This document shows positions 1 through 8,978 of a stretch of DNA of 64,000 nt, piece after piece (positions within the stretch are counted from its first letter, which is position 1; every line of letters begins with the position of its first letter). The DNA comes from Gammaproteobacteria bacterium. Lineage in GTDB: Bacteria; Pseudomonadota; Gammaproteobacteria; Steroidobacterales; Steroidobacteraceae. The DNA is taken from the NCBI GenBank assembly GCA_025357835.1, contig JANYLM010000068.1:1-64000 (forward strand), read 5' to 3'. Both the position numbers and the translations under genes were made by a program. Under the pieces are notes generated by a model. It had not been told where the DNA came from. It saw only the letters and a program-made list of their open reading frames with translations, and did not search any database.

Positions 1-555
1 CTCCCGCCATCGAAATTCTTCTGGACCGTCTCCGGGCCGGCCAATGGGGCCTCGGAGATATTCACCGGTGTCGAGCTCTCTTGGCAGCATTTTCTCGATA
101 ACGGCCTGGGCACGCACATGCAGGTAACCCATACCTGGAGCAAGGGCCATGACCCGTCCGGCAATCTTAGCGGCCCGGTCAACGCCGCTCCGCCCACCAC
201 CTTTTCCATCAGCCTGATCTACGACAAGGGGCCGTTCAACGCCGACATCAATTGGGACTACACCGCGCGCTACGCCTACAAATGCGCGACATGCACCGAG
301 GTTCCCGGTTGGCCGGTCATCGCCGACCCCTTCTCGTGGGTGACGGCGAGCGCGCACTACCGGATCGGGAAAGGGTTCGAGGTGTACGTCGAGGGCAAGA
401 ACCTCACCAATGCCATCGTGCGCAGCTACCTCAACGGCAATCCGTTGTTGCCTTGGGGAAATGGTCAGCTGGTTGGGGAGAGTGCGAGCGGAGTGGATGC
501 CGGCTACAGCGCGTATGGCCGCAGCTTCGTTTTTGGCGCGTCCTACCGATTCTGA
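1..555 (+). CDS. TonB-dependent receptor, C-terminal end (partial)
   Basis: The reading frame is open from the first base, so only the last 184 residues of the protein are present. The visible part alternates short polar turns with amphipathic strands, contains the phrase VYVEGKNLTNA that is typical of the last barrel strands of TonB-dependent receptors, and ends in SYRF*, the terminal aromatic expected for an outer-membrane barrel inserted by the Bam machinery. The receptor would take up a ligand across the outer membrane using TonB energy. It lies 7 nt before a secreted amidohydrolase and upstream of sugar-phosphate genes, so a carbohydrate ligand is likely but unproven. The plug domain and signal peptide lie outside the window. 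Confidence 0.85.
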   Translation, partial: LPPSKFFWTVSGPANGASEIFTGVELSWQHFLDNGLGTHMQVTHTWSKGHDPSGNLSGPVNAAPPTTFSISLIYDKGPFNADINWDYTARYAYKCATCTEVPGWPVIADPFSWVTASAHYRIGKGFEVYVEGKNLTNAIVRSYLNGNPLLPWGNGQLVGESASGVDAGYSAYGRSFVFGASYRF

Positions 556-562
556 TGAAAAC

Positions 563-1675
563 ATGACCAATCGGCTTGCCCGGGCGACTGGCCTATGCCT
601 GCTCTTGTCGATCGCAGGCGCCGCCTGCGCGGGACAGGTTTACACGGTCGCCGACTTCGCGCGGGTGCGCAAATTCGACGCGCATGTGCATGCGAATACG
701 GACGATGACGCATTCCTCAATGTGGCGCGCAAGGACGGGTTTGAACTGCTGTCGATCAATGTCGATTACCCGGACTTTCCGCCTTTACGCGAGCAGGCTC
801 GCGTTGCGCACAAGCTCCGGGCAGCCGATCCCAAACTTTTTCACTTCGCAACCACCTTTTCCATGCAGGACTTCGGCAACAACCGATGGACAGAGCAGAC
901 CAATCGGCTGATCGATGCCGAAATTCGCCAAGGCGCACTCGGCGTCAAGGTGTGGAAAAATATCGGTATGGTTGAAAAAGATGCACAAGGTCATCTCATC
1001 ATGCTGGATGACTCACGTTTCGACGGCGTCATGGCGCATATCGAAGCACGGCATCTTCCTCTGATCGCACACCAAGCAGAACCTAAGAATTGTTGGCTCC
1101 CCCTCGAGGCCATGACCACCGAGAATGATCGCAGCTATTTTCGCGACCATCCTAGTTACTACATGTATCTCCACCCTGAGCTGCCAAGCTACGAAAGCCT
1201 GATGGCCGCGCGTGACCGCTTTGTCGCGCGCCACCCGAAGCTGCGATTCGTGGGCGCCCACCTGGGCAGTCTCGAATGGAGCGTGGAGAGGTTGGCGAAA
1301 TTCCTGGACACTTACCCCAACGCACGCGTGGACCTGGCGGCGCGCATGTCCCAGGTTCAGTATCAGTCGACAACCGACTATGCGAAGGTGCGCCGCTTCT
1401 TCATCGACTACCAAGATCGCATCCTCTACGGCTCCGACTTGACGGAAAATCCGCTTACCGCCGCGGATCGGGCGCAGAATCCCCCCATCGATTCGACGCG
1501 ATTTCCCGAGGAGACCGACGAATTTTGGCGGTCGGATTGGGCGTATCTGGCGACGGCGACCGTACAACACGTCGCGGCGATCAATGCCGACGTGAGGGGG
1601 ATCGCCCTGCCTAGGCGAGTCATCGACAAGGTCTACTACCTCAATGCCAGGCGGGTTTTTGAGCGCGCGAAATGA
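563..1675 (+). CDS. Secreted amidohydrolase, family 2 (metal-dependent TIM barrel)
   Basis: 370 aa. I chose the ATG at 563, seven bases after the receptor stop, because it begins a clear signal peptide (basic MTNRLAR, hydrophobic core, AGAACAG cleavage region). A longer frame from 410 would run inside the receptor gene. Metal-site motifs of the Amidohydro_2 family are present in order: DAHVH near the N-terminus, a Lys in GVKVWKN, His in IAHQAEP, His in FVGAHLGS and Asp in LYGSDLT. The family includes decarboxylases and hydrolases of ring or lactone substrates, and the substrate here cannot be read from sequence. Its position between a TonB receptor and a permease suggests periplasmic processing of an imported compound. 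Confidence 0.85.
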   Translation: MTNRLARATGLCLLLSIAGAACAGQVYTVADFARVRKFDAHVHANTDDDAFLNVARKDGFELLSINVDYPDFPPLREQARVAHKLRAADPKLFHFATTFSMQDFGNNRWTEQTNRLIDAEIRQGALGVKVWKNIGMVEKDAQGHLIMLDDSRFDGVMAHIEARHLPLIAHQAEPKNCWLPLEAMTTENDRSYFRDHPSYYMYLHPELPSYESLMAARDRFVARHPKLRFVGAHLGSLEWSVERLAKFLDTYPNARVDLAARMSQVQYQSTTDYAKVRRFFIDYQDRILYGSDLTENPLTAADRAQNPPIDSTRFPEETDEFWRSDWAYLATATVQHVAAINADVRGIALPRRVIDKVYYLNARRVFERAK

Positions 1676-1737
1676 ATACTACGATTGCCAACCGGCCCGA
1701 GCGCTCCCGCACCACGACTTACCGAGGAATTCATTGA

Positions 1738-2652
1738 ATGAGATCAAGAGCCTGGTTGGTCTATGCATTGGTGACGACGGGGTCCTGGGGCATCTGGGGT
1801 GCATTCACCGGTTTGCCGGCCACTCACGGATTTCCCGAGACTCTGATCTACTGCGTATGGGCTCTGACGCTGATTCCGCCAGCGCTGTTCGCTTTGCGGC
1901 GAGTCGGTTGGCGCCTGCAATACGATGCGCGATCCCTAATTTATGGCGCATTGATCGGGCTGCTGGGAGCGGGCGGGCAGATGCTGCTGTTCCACGCGGT
2001 CAGGACGGGACCCGCCTACCTCATTTTCCCGGTGATCTCGTTGTCGCCACTGGTCACCGTAGCCATGTCCTTGGCTCTGCTGCACGAACGTACCGGCAAG
2101 CTTGGCGCGTTGGGCATTGCGCTGGCCCTGTGTTCGTTGCCCCTGTTCGACTACGCGGGCGGTTCGTCGGCCGGGGCCTACGGGCAGCTTTGGTTTCTGC
2201 CAGCGCTCGGCGTGCTGGTCGCTTGGGGGGTGCAGGCCTTCTTTATGAAACTCGCCAATGCGACCATGAATGCTGAGAGCATATTCTTCTATATGACCGT
2301 CACGGCCCTTATGCTGGTTCCAGTTGCGCTCGCGATGACGGATTTTTCCACAGCCATCAACTGGGGCATGGACGGGCCCTATTTGGCCGCCGCCACCCAG
2401 ATTCTCAACTCCGTCGGCGCCTTGTCCCTGGTTTATGCCTTTCGCTTCGGCAAGGCCATTGTCGTCTCGCCTCTGACCAACGCGGGCGCTCCTCTCATCA
2501 CCGCGTTGCTGTCCATCATGCTTCTGGGTACGGCGCCCACGGGCACGAAGCTGGCCGGCATCGGCCTGGCACTGTTGGCGGCCGTGCTTCTGGCGATCGA
2601 ACCTGAACCCGCTCCCGCCAATACGCCACGCAAGGAGTATGACTACTCATGA
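1738..2652 (+). CDS. EamA/DMT-family inner-membrane permease
   Basis: 304 aa with about ten hydrophobic helices and almost no soluble domain, the size and shape of EamA drug/metabolite transporters. It begins at ATG 1738 behind a GAGGAA ribosome site. The second half repeats the pattern of the first (helix pairs ending near residues 150 and 290), as expected for the internal EamA duplication. It ends with a short polar tail. It sits between the amidohydrolase and the tagatose-phosphate genes, so it may carry the sugar or its breakdown product across the inner membrane. The substrate is inferred from neighbours only. Confidence 0.85.
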   Translation: MRSRAWLVYALVTTGSWGIWGAFTGLPATHGFPETLIYCVWALTLIPPALFALRRVGWRLQYDARSLIYGALIGLLGAGGQMLLFHAVRTGPAYLIFPVISLSPLVTVAMSLALLHERTGKLGALGIALALCSLPLFDYAGGSSAGAYGQLWFLPALGVLVAWGVQAFFMKLANATMNAESIFFYMTVTALMLVPVALAMTDFSTAINWGMDGPYLAAATQILNSVGALSLVYAFRFGKAIVVSPLTNAGAPLITALLSIMLLGTAPTGTKLAGIGLALLAAVLLAIEPEPAPANTPRKEYDYS

Positions 2653-2695
2653 TTATCTGTAGAGACAACGCCAATCGACGCGAGGTCATCATCGC

Positions 2696-3979
2696 GTGAA
2701 GCCCCTTCTACACATCATTGCACAGCACAAAGCCGGGCGCTCCGTCGGCATTTATGCTGCTTGTTCGGCCCATCCCCTGGTGATCGAGGCGGCCTTGAAT
2801 CATGCACGGCGGCGGTCGGGTCTTGCTCTAATCGAGGCCACCTCCAATCAGGTCAACCAGGACGGCGGCTACACCGGCATGCGTCCGGCGGATTTCAGTC
2901 GCTTCGTGCTCGCCATCGCCGCGCGGCTGGGAGTGCCGCAGGAGCAGGTGCTGCTGGGCGGCGACCATCTGGGCCCGAATTGCTGGCAGGATTTGGGCGC
3001 CGAAGCGGCCATGGTCAAATCGGAACAGCTCATTGCCGACTATGTCGAGGCGGGGTTTCGCAAGATTCACTTGGATTGCTCGATGTCTTGCGCAGACGAT
3101 CCGATACCACTGACGGACGCCGTAGTGGCGGCGCGCGCGGTGCGCCTGTGCGCGGTGGCCGAGCGAACGTGGCGGCGCGTCGGCGGCGAGGCGCCGGTGT
3201 ACGTGGTGGGTACCGAGGTACCGGTTCCCGGTGGCGCGCAGGAGGCGTTGGAAGAGCTGGCGTTGACTGAACCTAAGGCCGCGAGCGCGACCATCGACAC
3301 GCATCGGGACGCGTTCCAGGCCGCGGGATTGCAGCAGGTGTGGCCGCGCGTGATTGGGCTCGTGGTGCAGCCCGGCGTCGAGTTCGATCACCACAAAGTC
3401 ATTGATTTCCAAGCTCATCGAGCCGCGGACTTGGCCGGCGTTATCGAGACCCAACCGCACATGGTCTACGAAGCTCATTCCACCGACTACCAAACACCGG
3501 CTAATCTTCGCGCCCTGGTGCAAGAGCATTTTGCCATTTTGAAAGTGGGTCCGGGGCTGACGTTCGCCATGCGCGAAGCGCTTTGGGCGCTGGACCAAAT
3601 CGAGCGCGAGTGGCTGGGGCAGGAGCGCTCATCGCTGCTGCGCGAGACGGTTATCAAGGCCATGGCGGCGGTGCCGCGATTCTGGGACAAGTACTACCTG
3701 TCCACCGGCCGGCAGCTGGCGCTCGATCAACAGCACAGCTTGAGCGATCGGATCCGCTACTACTGGCCCTTGCCCGCAGTCGAAGCCGCTCTGGTTCGTC
3801 TGCTCGCCAATCTGGACGCGAACCCGCCGCCGCTCACCCTGCTGAGTCAGTATCTGCCGCTGCAATACGAAGCCATACGTGCCGGCCGCATGCGCCTGCG
3901 CGCGCGCGAACTGGTGTTGCATCATATCGACAAGGTGCTGCAGCAGTATTCGGCGGCCTGCGACGATAAACCGAGCTGA
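2696..3979 (+). CDS. D-tagatose-bisphosphate aldolase class II accessory subunit (GatZ/KbaZ/AgaZ family)
   Basis: 427 aa, full length for the GatZ/KbaZ family. It starts at GTG 2696, preceded by GAGGT at a suitable distance. The family phrases are all visible: GIYAACSAHPLVIEAAL near the N-terminus, EATSNQVNQDGGYTGM at about residue 50, and LGGDHLGPNCW at about 90. Members either support the aldolase KbaY/GatY or, in some Aga pathways, are assigned a tagatose-6-phosphate kinase role. No partner aldolase is visible in the window. It is followed after 4 nt by agaS, which places it in galactosamine, N-acetylgalactosamine or galactitol-type catabolism through tagatose phosphates. Confidence 0.9.
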   Translation: MKPLLHIIAQHKAGRSVGIYAACSAHPLVIEAALNHARRRSGLALIEATSNQVNQDGGYTGMRPADFSRFVLAIAARLGVPQEQVLLGGDHLGPNCWQDLGAEAAMVKSEQLIADYVEAGFRKIHLDCSMSCADDPIPLTDAVVAARAVRLCAVAERTWRRVGGEAPVYVVGTEVPVPGGAQEALEELALTEPKAASATIDTHRDAFQAAGLQQVWPRVIGLVVQPGVEFDHHKVIDFQAHRAADLAGVIETQPHMVYEAHSTDYQTPANLRALVQEHFAILKVGPGLTFAMREALWALDQIEREWLGQERSSLLRETVIKAMAAVPRFWDKYYLSTGRQLALDQQHSLSDRIRYYWPLPAVEAALVRLLANLDANPPPLTLLSQYLPLQYEAIRAGRMRLRARELVLHHIDKVLQQYSAACDDKPS

Positions 3980-3983
3980 GACG

Positions 3984-5138
3984 ATGCACTACTTGCAACT
4001 GGATGAAAAAGCCCTGGAGAGCGCCGGCGCAGTGTGGACGGCTCGCGAGATTGCACAGCAGCCGGGGAGCTGGCTGCGCACTCAGGATTTACTGTGCCAG
4101 CATGCGGCGGCGACCGCCGCCTTTCTTGCGCCCTTGCTGGCCAGGCGGGACCTGCGCATCATTCTAACGGGGGCGGGCAGTTCGGCTTTTATCGGTGAGT
4201 GTCTCGCGCCCGAGCTATTGCTCAGGCTCGGTCGCCGGGTGGAAGCCATTGCCACCACGGACCTGCTGTCCGGTCCGCGCTGGTATTTGCAGCGTGATGT
4301 GCCGACGCTTCTGGTGTCCTTTGGCCGCTCGGGAAGCAGCCCGGAGAGCGTTGCGGTGGTTGAAGTGGCGGAACAGCTGCTCGACGAATGCCATCAATTG
4401 GTGTTCACCTGCAATGAGCAGGGGACTCTGTACCAGCGCTGTCGCGAGAGGCGCAACAGCTTGGCGATTCTGATGCCGCCTGAGACGCACGATCAGAGCT
4501 TTGCCATGACTTCCAGCTTCACGGCCATGATGCTGGCCGCTTCGCTGGTATTCCGCGGCGCTGCCGCCGGGGGGCAGCGCGTGGCGGATATCGCCCAGGC
4601 CACCCAAAATGTGCTGGAAGAACACAATTCCACGCTGCGGACCCTGGCTGCCGAGCGCTTCTCGCGAGTGGTGTACCTGGGGAGCAATGGCTTCAAGGCA
4701 TTGGCGCGGGAAGCTGCATTGAAATTGCTCGAACTGACCGACGGCAAGGTCATCGCCGCCTTCGATTCGCCGCTGGGTTTTCGCCACGGGCCGAAGACCA
4801 TAGTCACGGGCGACACGCTGCTGTTCGTGTTCATCTCCAATGATCCCTACACGCGCCGCTACGATCTCGATCTGTTGCGCGAACTGCGCTCCGATGGGCT
4901 GGCAGGGCGGGTCATCGCGATCACCGCTCAGGCCGAGGACGAAGTTACCCAGGGCGAATACCTGCACGTGCCGCGGCTTAAGAGTGTCGGCGACGATGAT
5001 CTGCACTATCCCTACATCGTGTGCGGTCAGCTATATGCCTTTCACCGCGCCCAGTCATTGAGCAACAAGCCCGATCAGCCCAGCAATTCCGGTACGGTGA
5101 ACCGCGTGGTTCGCGGCGTGACCGTCCATACCTTGTGA
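3984..5138 (+). CDS. agaS: AgaS-family sugar-phosphate isomerase/deaminase (two SIS domains)
   Basis: 384 aa. ATG 3984 lies 4 nt after the GatZ/KbaZ-family stop, and a longer upstream frame would overlap that gene. Two SIS folds are visible: the first with ILTGAGSSAFIGE and SFGRSGSSPES (phosphosugar-binding Ser residues), the second with YLGSNGFKALAREAALK and FDSPLGFRHGPK, a phrase characteristic of AgaS and related glucosamine-phosphate isomerase domains. AgaS converts galactosamine-6-phosphate to tagatose-6-phosphate with release of ammonia in the Aga pathway. The adjacent tagatose-bisphosphate aldolase subunit fits this. No deacetylase is seen nearby, so whether the input is galactosamine or N-acetylgalactosamine is open. 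Confidence 0.9.
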   Translation: MHYLQLDEKALESAGAVWTAREIAQQPGSWLRTQDLLCQHAAATAAFLAPLLARRDLRIILTGAGSSAFIGECLAPELLLRLGRRVEAIATTDLLSGPRWYLQRDVPTLLVSFGRSGSSPESVAVVEVAEQLLDECHQLVFTCNEQGTLYQRCRERRNSLAILMPPETHDQSFAMTSSFTAMMLAASLVFRGAAAGGQRVADIAQATQNVLEEHNSTLRTLAAERFSRVVYLGSNGFKALAREAALKLLELTDGKVIAAFDSPLGFRHGPKTIVTGDTLLFVFISNDPYTRRYDLDLLRELRSDGLAGRVIAITAQAEDEVTQGEYLHVPRLKSVGDDDLHYPYIVCGQLYAFHRAQSLSNKPDQPSNSGTVNRVVRGVTVHTL

Positions 5139-5152
5139 CGGGATATACCGCC

Positions 5153-5263
5153 ATGTTTGTCGGTGTCGACGCTGGTGGAACCATCACTGCGCTCGTGCTC
5201 ATCGATCGCGAGGGCAACTGCATCGCGCTTGAATCCTCAGAGGCGCGACCCGAGGTTTTATGA
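5153..5263 (+). pseudogene. N-terminal remnant of a BadF/BcrA-type sugar kinase
   Basis: A 36-codon frame starting at ATG 5153, just after agaS, encodes MFVGVDAGGT followed by ITALVLIDREGN. This is the first beta-hairpin and phosphate-1 loop of the actin-fold BadF/BadG/BcrA ATPases, which include N-acetylglucosamine and N-acetylgalactosamine kinases of about 300 residues. The frame stops at 5263, and its TGA overlaps the ATG of the alpha-galactosidase (ATGA at 5260). The remaining ~270 residues are missing, so the gene looks truncated by a deletion. The stump cannot be a kinase. Translation of it could still feed ribosomes to the next gene. Confidence 0.7.
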
Positions 5264-7335
5264 AAATTCGGATTCTCACGCAGATGATATTCCACTCGCT
5301 GCTGCTGTGTCTGAGCACACGACTCTATGCGGCCGAGGTTGCCGTGGCGAGCGCCGAGGGAGGCGGTATGCGCATCGACTATGACGCGCGCCTGCATAGC
5401 CGGGTGGTGGCGCTGATCGATGGAGCGCAGATACCGATAGGACCGTACTCGGCGTCGGAGACGCTGTCGACCTCGAACGGTGAGCTGCGGGATTTCAAGT
5501 TCGACGGCCAAGCTCGCGAGTCTATCGCCGACGCCATCGGCGCCGCGACCCGCTACCGCCTCACCGGCCACAGCGGCACCGTCATGAAGTCGTTGACGGT
5601 CACATACTACGACGACTTTCCGCAGCTTGCCGTGATTCAAGTGAGCTATACGAACCAGGGTCGACAGCCTGTGAGCGTCACCGGCTGGGCCAACGGCCGC
5701 TATACCTTGTCGGCGTCGCGGAATGGAGGAGAGCTGTGGTCCTATCAAAGTGGCTCGTACGAGAAGCGCCCCGACTGGGTGCTGCCGCTCAAGGTGGGCT
5801 TTCAACGCGACAACTACCAGGGAATGAATGCATCCGACTACGGTGGCGGTACACCCATCGTCGATGTCTGGCGCCGAGAAATCGGCATCGCTGTCGGCCA
5901 CCTCGAACTCCAGCCTAAGCTGGTATCGCTTCCCGTGGGCCGCGCCACATCGGCAGGGGCCACCTTGGCCATGCAGTTTTCGCAGAACCTCAACCTCGAT
6001 CCGGGCCAGAGCCTAGCGACGTTTCGCAGCTTTGTCGCCGTACATCGCGGCGATCACTTTCGAACCTTGAGTGCGTATCGCCGATACATGGTGCTCCAAG
6101 GGGTATCGCTCCCCAAGTCGCCGCCGAGCGCCTATGAGCCCATCTGGTGTGCCTGGGGCTATGGCCGGAATTTCGACGCGGCGCAAATCCTCGCCACGCT
6201 TCCCATCGTCAAGAAACTGGGTTTCGGCTGGGTAACGCTCGACGATGGCTGGCAAAAGGTCGTGGGTGATTGGACACCCAATCTACTCAAATACCCGCGC
6301 GGTGATGCCGATATGAGGTCACTGGTCGACAGCATTCATGCTGCCGGAATGAAAGCCCAGCTGTGGTGGAGCCCTTTATCGGTCGATCCCGCGAGTCCCG
6401 TCGAGCGCCTGCGTCCCGATCAGCTGCTGCGCAATGCAGACGGCTCCACGCGCAACATTAGCTGGTGGAACACGCAGTACCAATGTCCGGCTTATGATCC
6501 GGTACGCGCCGATGCGGCGGCCTTCGTGCGCAAGGCGCTGGGGGAGTGGGGATTCGATGGCTTGAAGATCGATGGGCAGCATCTGAACGCCGTGCCGCGC
6601 TGCTACAACCCGGAACATCACCATCAAGCACCCGAGGACTCAGTCGAAGGTGTGCCCGGCTTTTTCAAGGCTGTGTGGGATGCTTCCCGCGAGGCCAAGC
6701 CGGATGCGGTTGTCGAGATATGTCCCTGCGGCACTACTTATTCGTTCTTCACCATGCCCTATTTGAACATGACGGTTGCCTCCGATCCCGAGAGCTCTTG
6801 GCAGGTGCGGCACAAGGGCAAGTCGCTGAAGGCGCTGACCGGCGACGGAGTCGCTTATTTTGGCGATCATGTGGAAATGAGCGAGGGCGGCGAGGATTTT
6901 GCATCTACCTTGGGCGTCGGCGGCATCGTCGGCAGTAATTTCGTCTGGCCGGGAGCGCCCGGCAACAAGGACCCGAAGGTTTTGCTGACTCCGGAGCGCG
7001 AGCGCCTGTGGGCCTTCTGGTTGAAGATCTATCAGGACAAGCGGCTGGCCGAGGGAGAGTATCTCGGCGCTTTGTACGACATTGGCTTCGATCGTCCCGA
7101 GGCGCATGCGATTCGCAAGGACGGCCGGCTGTACTACGCCTTCTTCGCCGACCAGTATCGCGGCAAGGTGCAGCTGCGTGGCCTGCAGGCTGGTCGCTAC
7201 CGAGTGCATGACTACGAGGCAGATCGGGACCTAGGGATCATTAGCGGTCCCACCGTGGATCTGGCGGTGCAGTTCCAGCGCCATCTCTTGCTGGAGGCCG
7301 TCCCAGACGCAGAAACGCCTGCACCGGCTTATTGA
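5260..7335 (+). CDS. Secreted alpha-galactosidase (clan GH-D, GH36/GH27-like)
   Basis: 691 aa with a signal peptide ending near LYAAE. An N-terminal beta-sandwich of about 270 residues precedes a TIM-barrel catalytic domain. The barrel shows WVTLDDGWQ at about residue 325 and GFDGLKIDGQ with the K-x-D motif, where Asp438 is the expected nucleophile. VASDPESSWQ contains Asp509, the likely acid/base. The C-terminus is a short beta domain. The enzyme would release terminal alpha-galactose or alpha-N-acetylgalactosamine from oligosaccharides outside the cytoplasm. Its start overlaps the kinase stump by 4 nt, so it belongs to the same operon as agaS. Which of the two sugars it removes cannot be settled here. 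Confidence 0.88.
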   Translation: MKIRILTQMIFHSLLLCLSTRLYAAEVAVASAEGGGMRIDYDARLHSRVVALIDGAQIPIGPYSASETLSTSNGELRDFKFDGQARESIADAIGAATRYRLTGHSGTVMKSLTVTYYDDFPQLAVIQVSYTNQGRQPVSVTGWANGRYTLSASRNGGELWSYQSGSYEKRPDWVLPLKVGFQRDNYQGMNASDYGGGTPIVDVWRREIGIAVGHLELQPKLVSLPVGRATSAGATLAMQFSQNLNLDPGQSLATFRSFVAVHRGDHFRTLSAYRRYMVLQGVSLPKSPPSAYEPIWCAWGYGRNFDAAQILATLPIVKKLGFGWVTLDDGWQKVVGDWTPNLLKYPRGDADMRSLVDSIHAAGMKAQLWWSPLSVDPASPVERLRPDQLLRNADGSTRNISWWNTQYQCPAYDPVRADAAAFVRKALGEWGFDGLKIDGQHLNAVPRCYNPEHHHQAPEDSVEGVPGFFKAVWDASREAKPDAVVEICPCGTTYSFFTMPYLNMTVASDPESSWQVRHKGKSLKALTGDGVAYFGDHVEMSEGGEDFASTLGVGGIVGSNFVWPGAPGNKDPKVLLTPERERLWAFWLKIYQDKRLAEGEYLGALYDIGFDRPEAHAIRKDGRLYYAFFADQYRGKVQLRGLQAGRYRVHDYEADRDLGIISGPTVDLAVQFQRHLLLEAVPDAETPAPAY

Positions 7336-7344
7336 GGGCGGGGG

Positions 7345-7361
7345 TTGGCACGTCGCTTGCT
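7345..7361 (+). promoter_or_regulatory. Sigma-54 (-24/-12) promoter of fliK
   Basis: TTGGCACG-N4-TTGCT matches the RpoN consensus. The GG pair (7347-7348) and the GC pair (7359-7360) are 12 bases apart, as required. It starts ten bases after the alpha-galactosidase stop. The predicted transcription start, near 7372, falls only two bases before the ATG of fliK. Confidence 0.85.
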
Positions 7362-7373
7362 TCTCCCGTTGGT

Positions 7374-8978
7374 ATGAATGCAATACCAGCGGTTTCCCAA
7401 GTTCCAGTCAGCAGCAATGTCGCACCGGCAAACGACGCGTCACAGGCAAGCGGCGGGGCGGCGGCCCATTCCGCTGGCCCCAGCGGCAGCAGCCGGGATT
7501 TTGCGGCGGCCCTGAGCAGTGCGGACCCTAAACCGACCCGCAAGCCTGTCGCGAGCAAAGCAAACGACAACGGGAAGAGCGGCGGACAATTGCCGGGTCC
7601 CGGCAATCTGTCGCCGCCTCCGACGTCGCCCCCGGCACCGACTTTGACATTATCTGCGACAGTGGACGTTGCCGTCGCTACGGCCGCCGCAGCGAGCGGT
7701 GCTGCCGCCGTTGCGGCCGCGATTCCGAGTGCTCAGGCTAAGGAGGCCAAGCCTAACTCAGGCGGCAACGTGCCTGGCTCGCGAGGAACGGCCGCTGCCA
7801 GCCCGGCAGCCGCGAGCCCTGGAGCGGGATTTGCCCAGGTACTCGGGCTTCCGGTCGCTGATGCGAGTCGGGAGGCTACCGCGACGGCGCAGATTGCTGT
7901 GGTGACCCCAGGCCCTGGCGCGGCGCAAGGCGCCGCAGTAGCCGTTGGCGCCTCGGTATCGAGCGCTGCGGCGCGCACCGCCGGCGGTGTCGCCGCAGGC
8001 ACTGCGGCCGGCCGCGCGGCCAATGTCGCCGCAGGCGCTGCCGCAAAGCCGATGACGGCCGCGTCGGCCAAGGCTGCAAACAATGCGGCGACCTCTGCAC
8101 CGAGCACCACCGATGGCAACCAGGCCTCAGCGACGAACACCCCTGCATCGACAAACATTGACTCGACTTCGCAGGCAACCACTGCGGCGGCCATGTGGGC
8201 TGCCGCGACCAGCGCCGCCTCGGGCGACACTGGTTTTGCGAGAACCGAGAATTCTTCATCGCCTACGGATGGTTCGGCCACTCCGGCCACCGGCAGCGCG
8301 GCCCAAGGCATGGGCAGTTCGAACGGCGCCCCCGTGCCGGCGCTTGCAGTCTCGGCTGCCGCTGCCGCCGCGGCGAAAGCCGGCGCGAACGCCCCGGTGG
8401 TGACGACCTTCGCCCCTGCAGGCGTGGCGGACAAACGCACATCCAGCAGCGGCGATTCCTCTCTTCCGGCTACGTCCGGCGACAGCGCAGCCGGCGCCGC
8501 GCAGCTGAGCGTCAATACCATCGGTGCGGCCGATGCCACCCCGATGCCGAACCTGAAAGTCAATGCGGGCGTGGGGACGCCGGAGTTCGGGCAGGGTCTT
8601 GCCGACCGTGTGTCCTGGATGGTCGACCACAATTTGAACGGCGCGAAATTACAGGTAAATCCGCCACAGCTCGGGCCCATCGAGGTGCAAATCGCCGTGC
8701 AGGGCAATCACGCGCAGGTCTGGCTCACCAGTCATAGCGCCCTAACACGCGATGCCTTGGAAGCAAGCTCACCGAAATTGCGCGAAATGCTGGGTGCTCA
8801 AGGCTTCGGTCAGGTCAGCGTCGACATTTCGCAGCGCTCGTTTCAGGAGCGCTCGGCCCATCCGCAGCCTTATGAGTGGACCCCCGCCGCGAATCACGGC
8901 GCGTCCACGGCAACGGCGTCCACGACGGCGGCTTCGCTATCGCGCATCTCGAACGGCGTCGTCGATGCCTATGCCTGA
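7374..8978 (+). CDS. fliK: Flagellar hook-length control protein FliK
   Basis: 534 aa from ATG 7374. A TTG in the same frame at 7332 would overlap the promoter and is unlikely. The first ~400 residues are very rich in Ala, Ser, Thr and Pro with no fixed fold, as in other FliK ruler regions. The last ~130 hold the conserved Flg_hook domain: LADRVSWMVDHNLNGAKLQV, NPPQLGPIEVQI, VWLTSHSALTRDAL and LREMLGAQGFGQVSV. FliK measures the hook and switches the export gate protein FlhB to late substrates. No Shine-Dalgarno sequence precedes the ATG, which agrees with a nearly leaderless sigma-54 transcript. The rest of the flagellar operon lies 21.6 kb downstream. Confidence 0.9.
   Translation: MNAIPAVSQVPVSSNVAPANDASQASGGAAAHSAGPSGSSRDFAAALSSADPKPTRKPVASKANDNGKSGGQLPGPGNLSPPPTSPPAPTLTLSATVDVAVATAAAASGAAAVAAAIPSAQAKEAKPNSGGNVPGSRGTAAASPAAASPGAGFAQVLGLPVADASREATATAQIAVVTPGPGAAQGAAVAVGASVSSAAARTAGGVAAGTAAGRAANVAAGAAAKPMTAASAKAANNAATSAPSTTDGNQASATNTPASTNIDSTSQATTAAAMWAAATSAASGDTGFARTENSSSPTDGSATPATGSAAQGMGSSNGAPVPALAVSAAAAAAAKAGANAPVVTTFAPAGVADKRTSSSGDSSLPATSGDSAAGAAQLSVNTIGAADATPMPNLKVNAGVGTPEFGQGLADRVSWMVDHNLNGAKLQVNPPQLGPIEVQIAVQGNHAQVWLTSHSALTRDALEASSPKLREMLGAQGFGQVSVDISQRSFQERSAHPQPYEWTPAANHGASTATASTTAASLSRISNGVVDAYA

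Noticed and set aside
7733-8707. A 324-codon minus-strand frame opposite fliK
   Set aside because: It mirrors the Ala/Thr-rich, GC-rich fliK sequence, has no family resemblance, and fliK has a clear conserved C-terminal domain.
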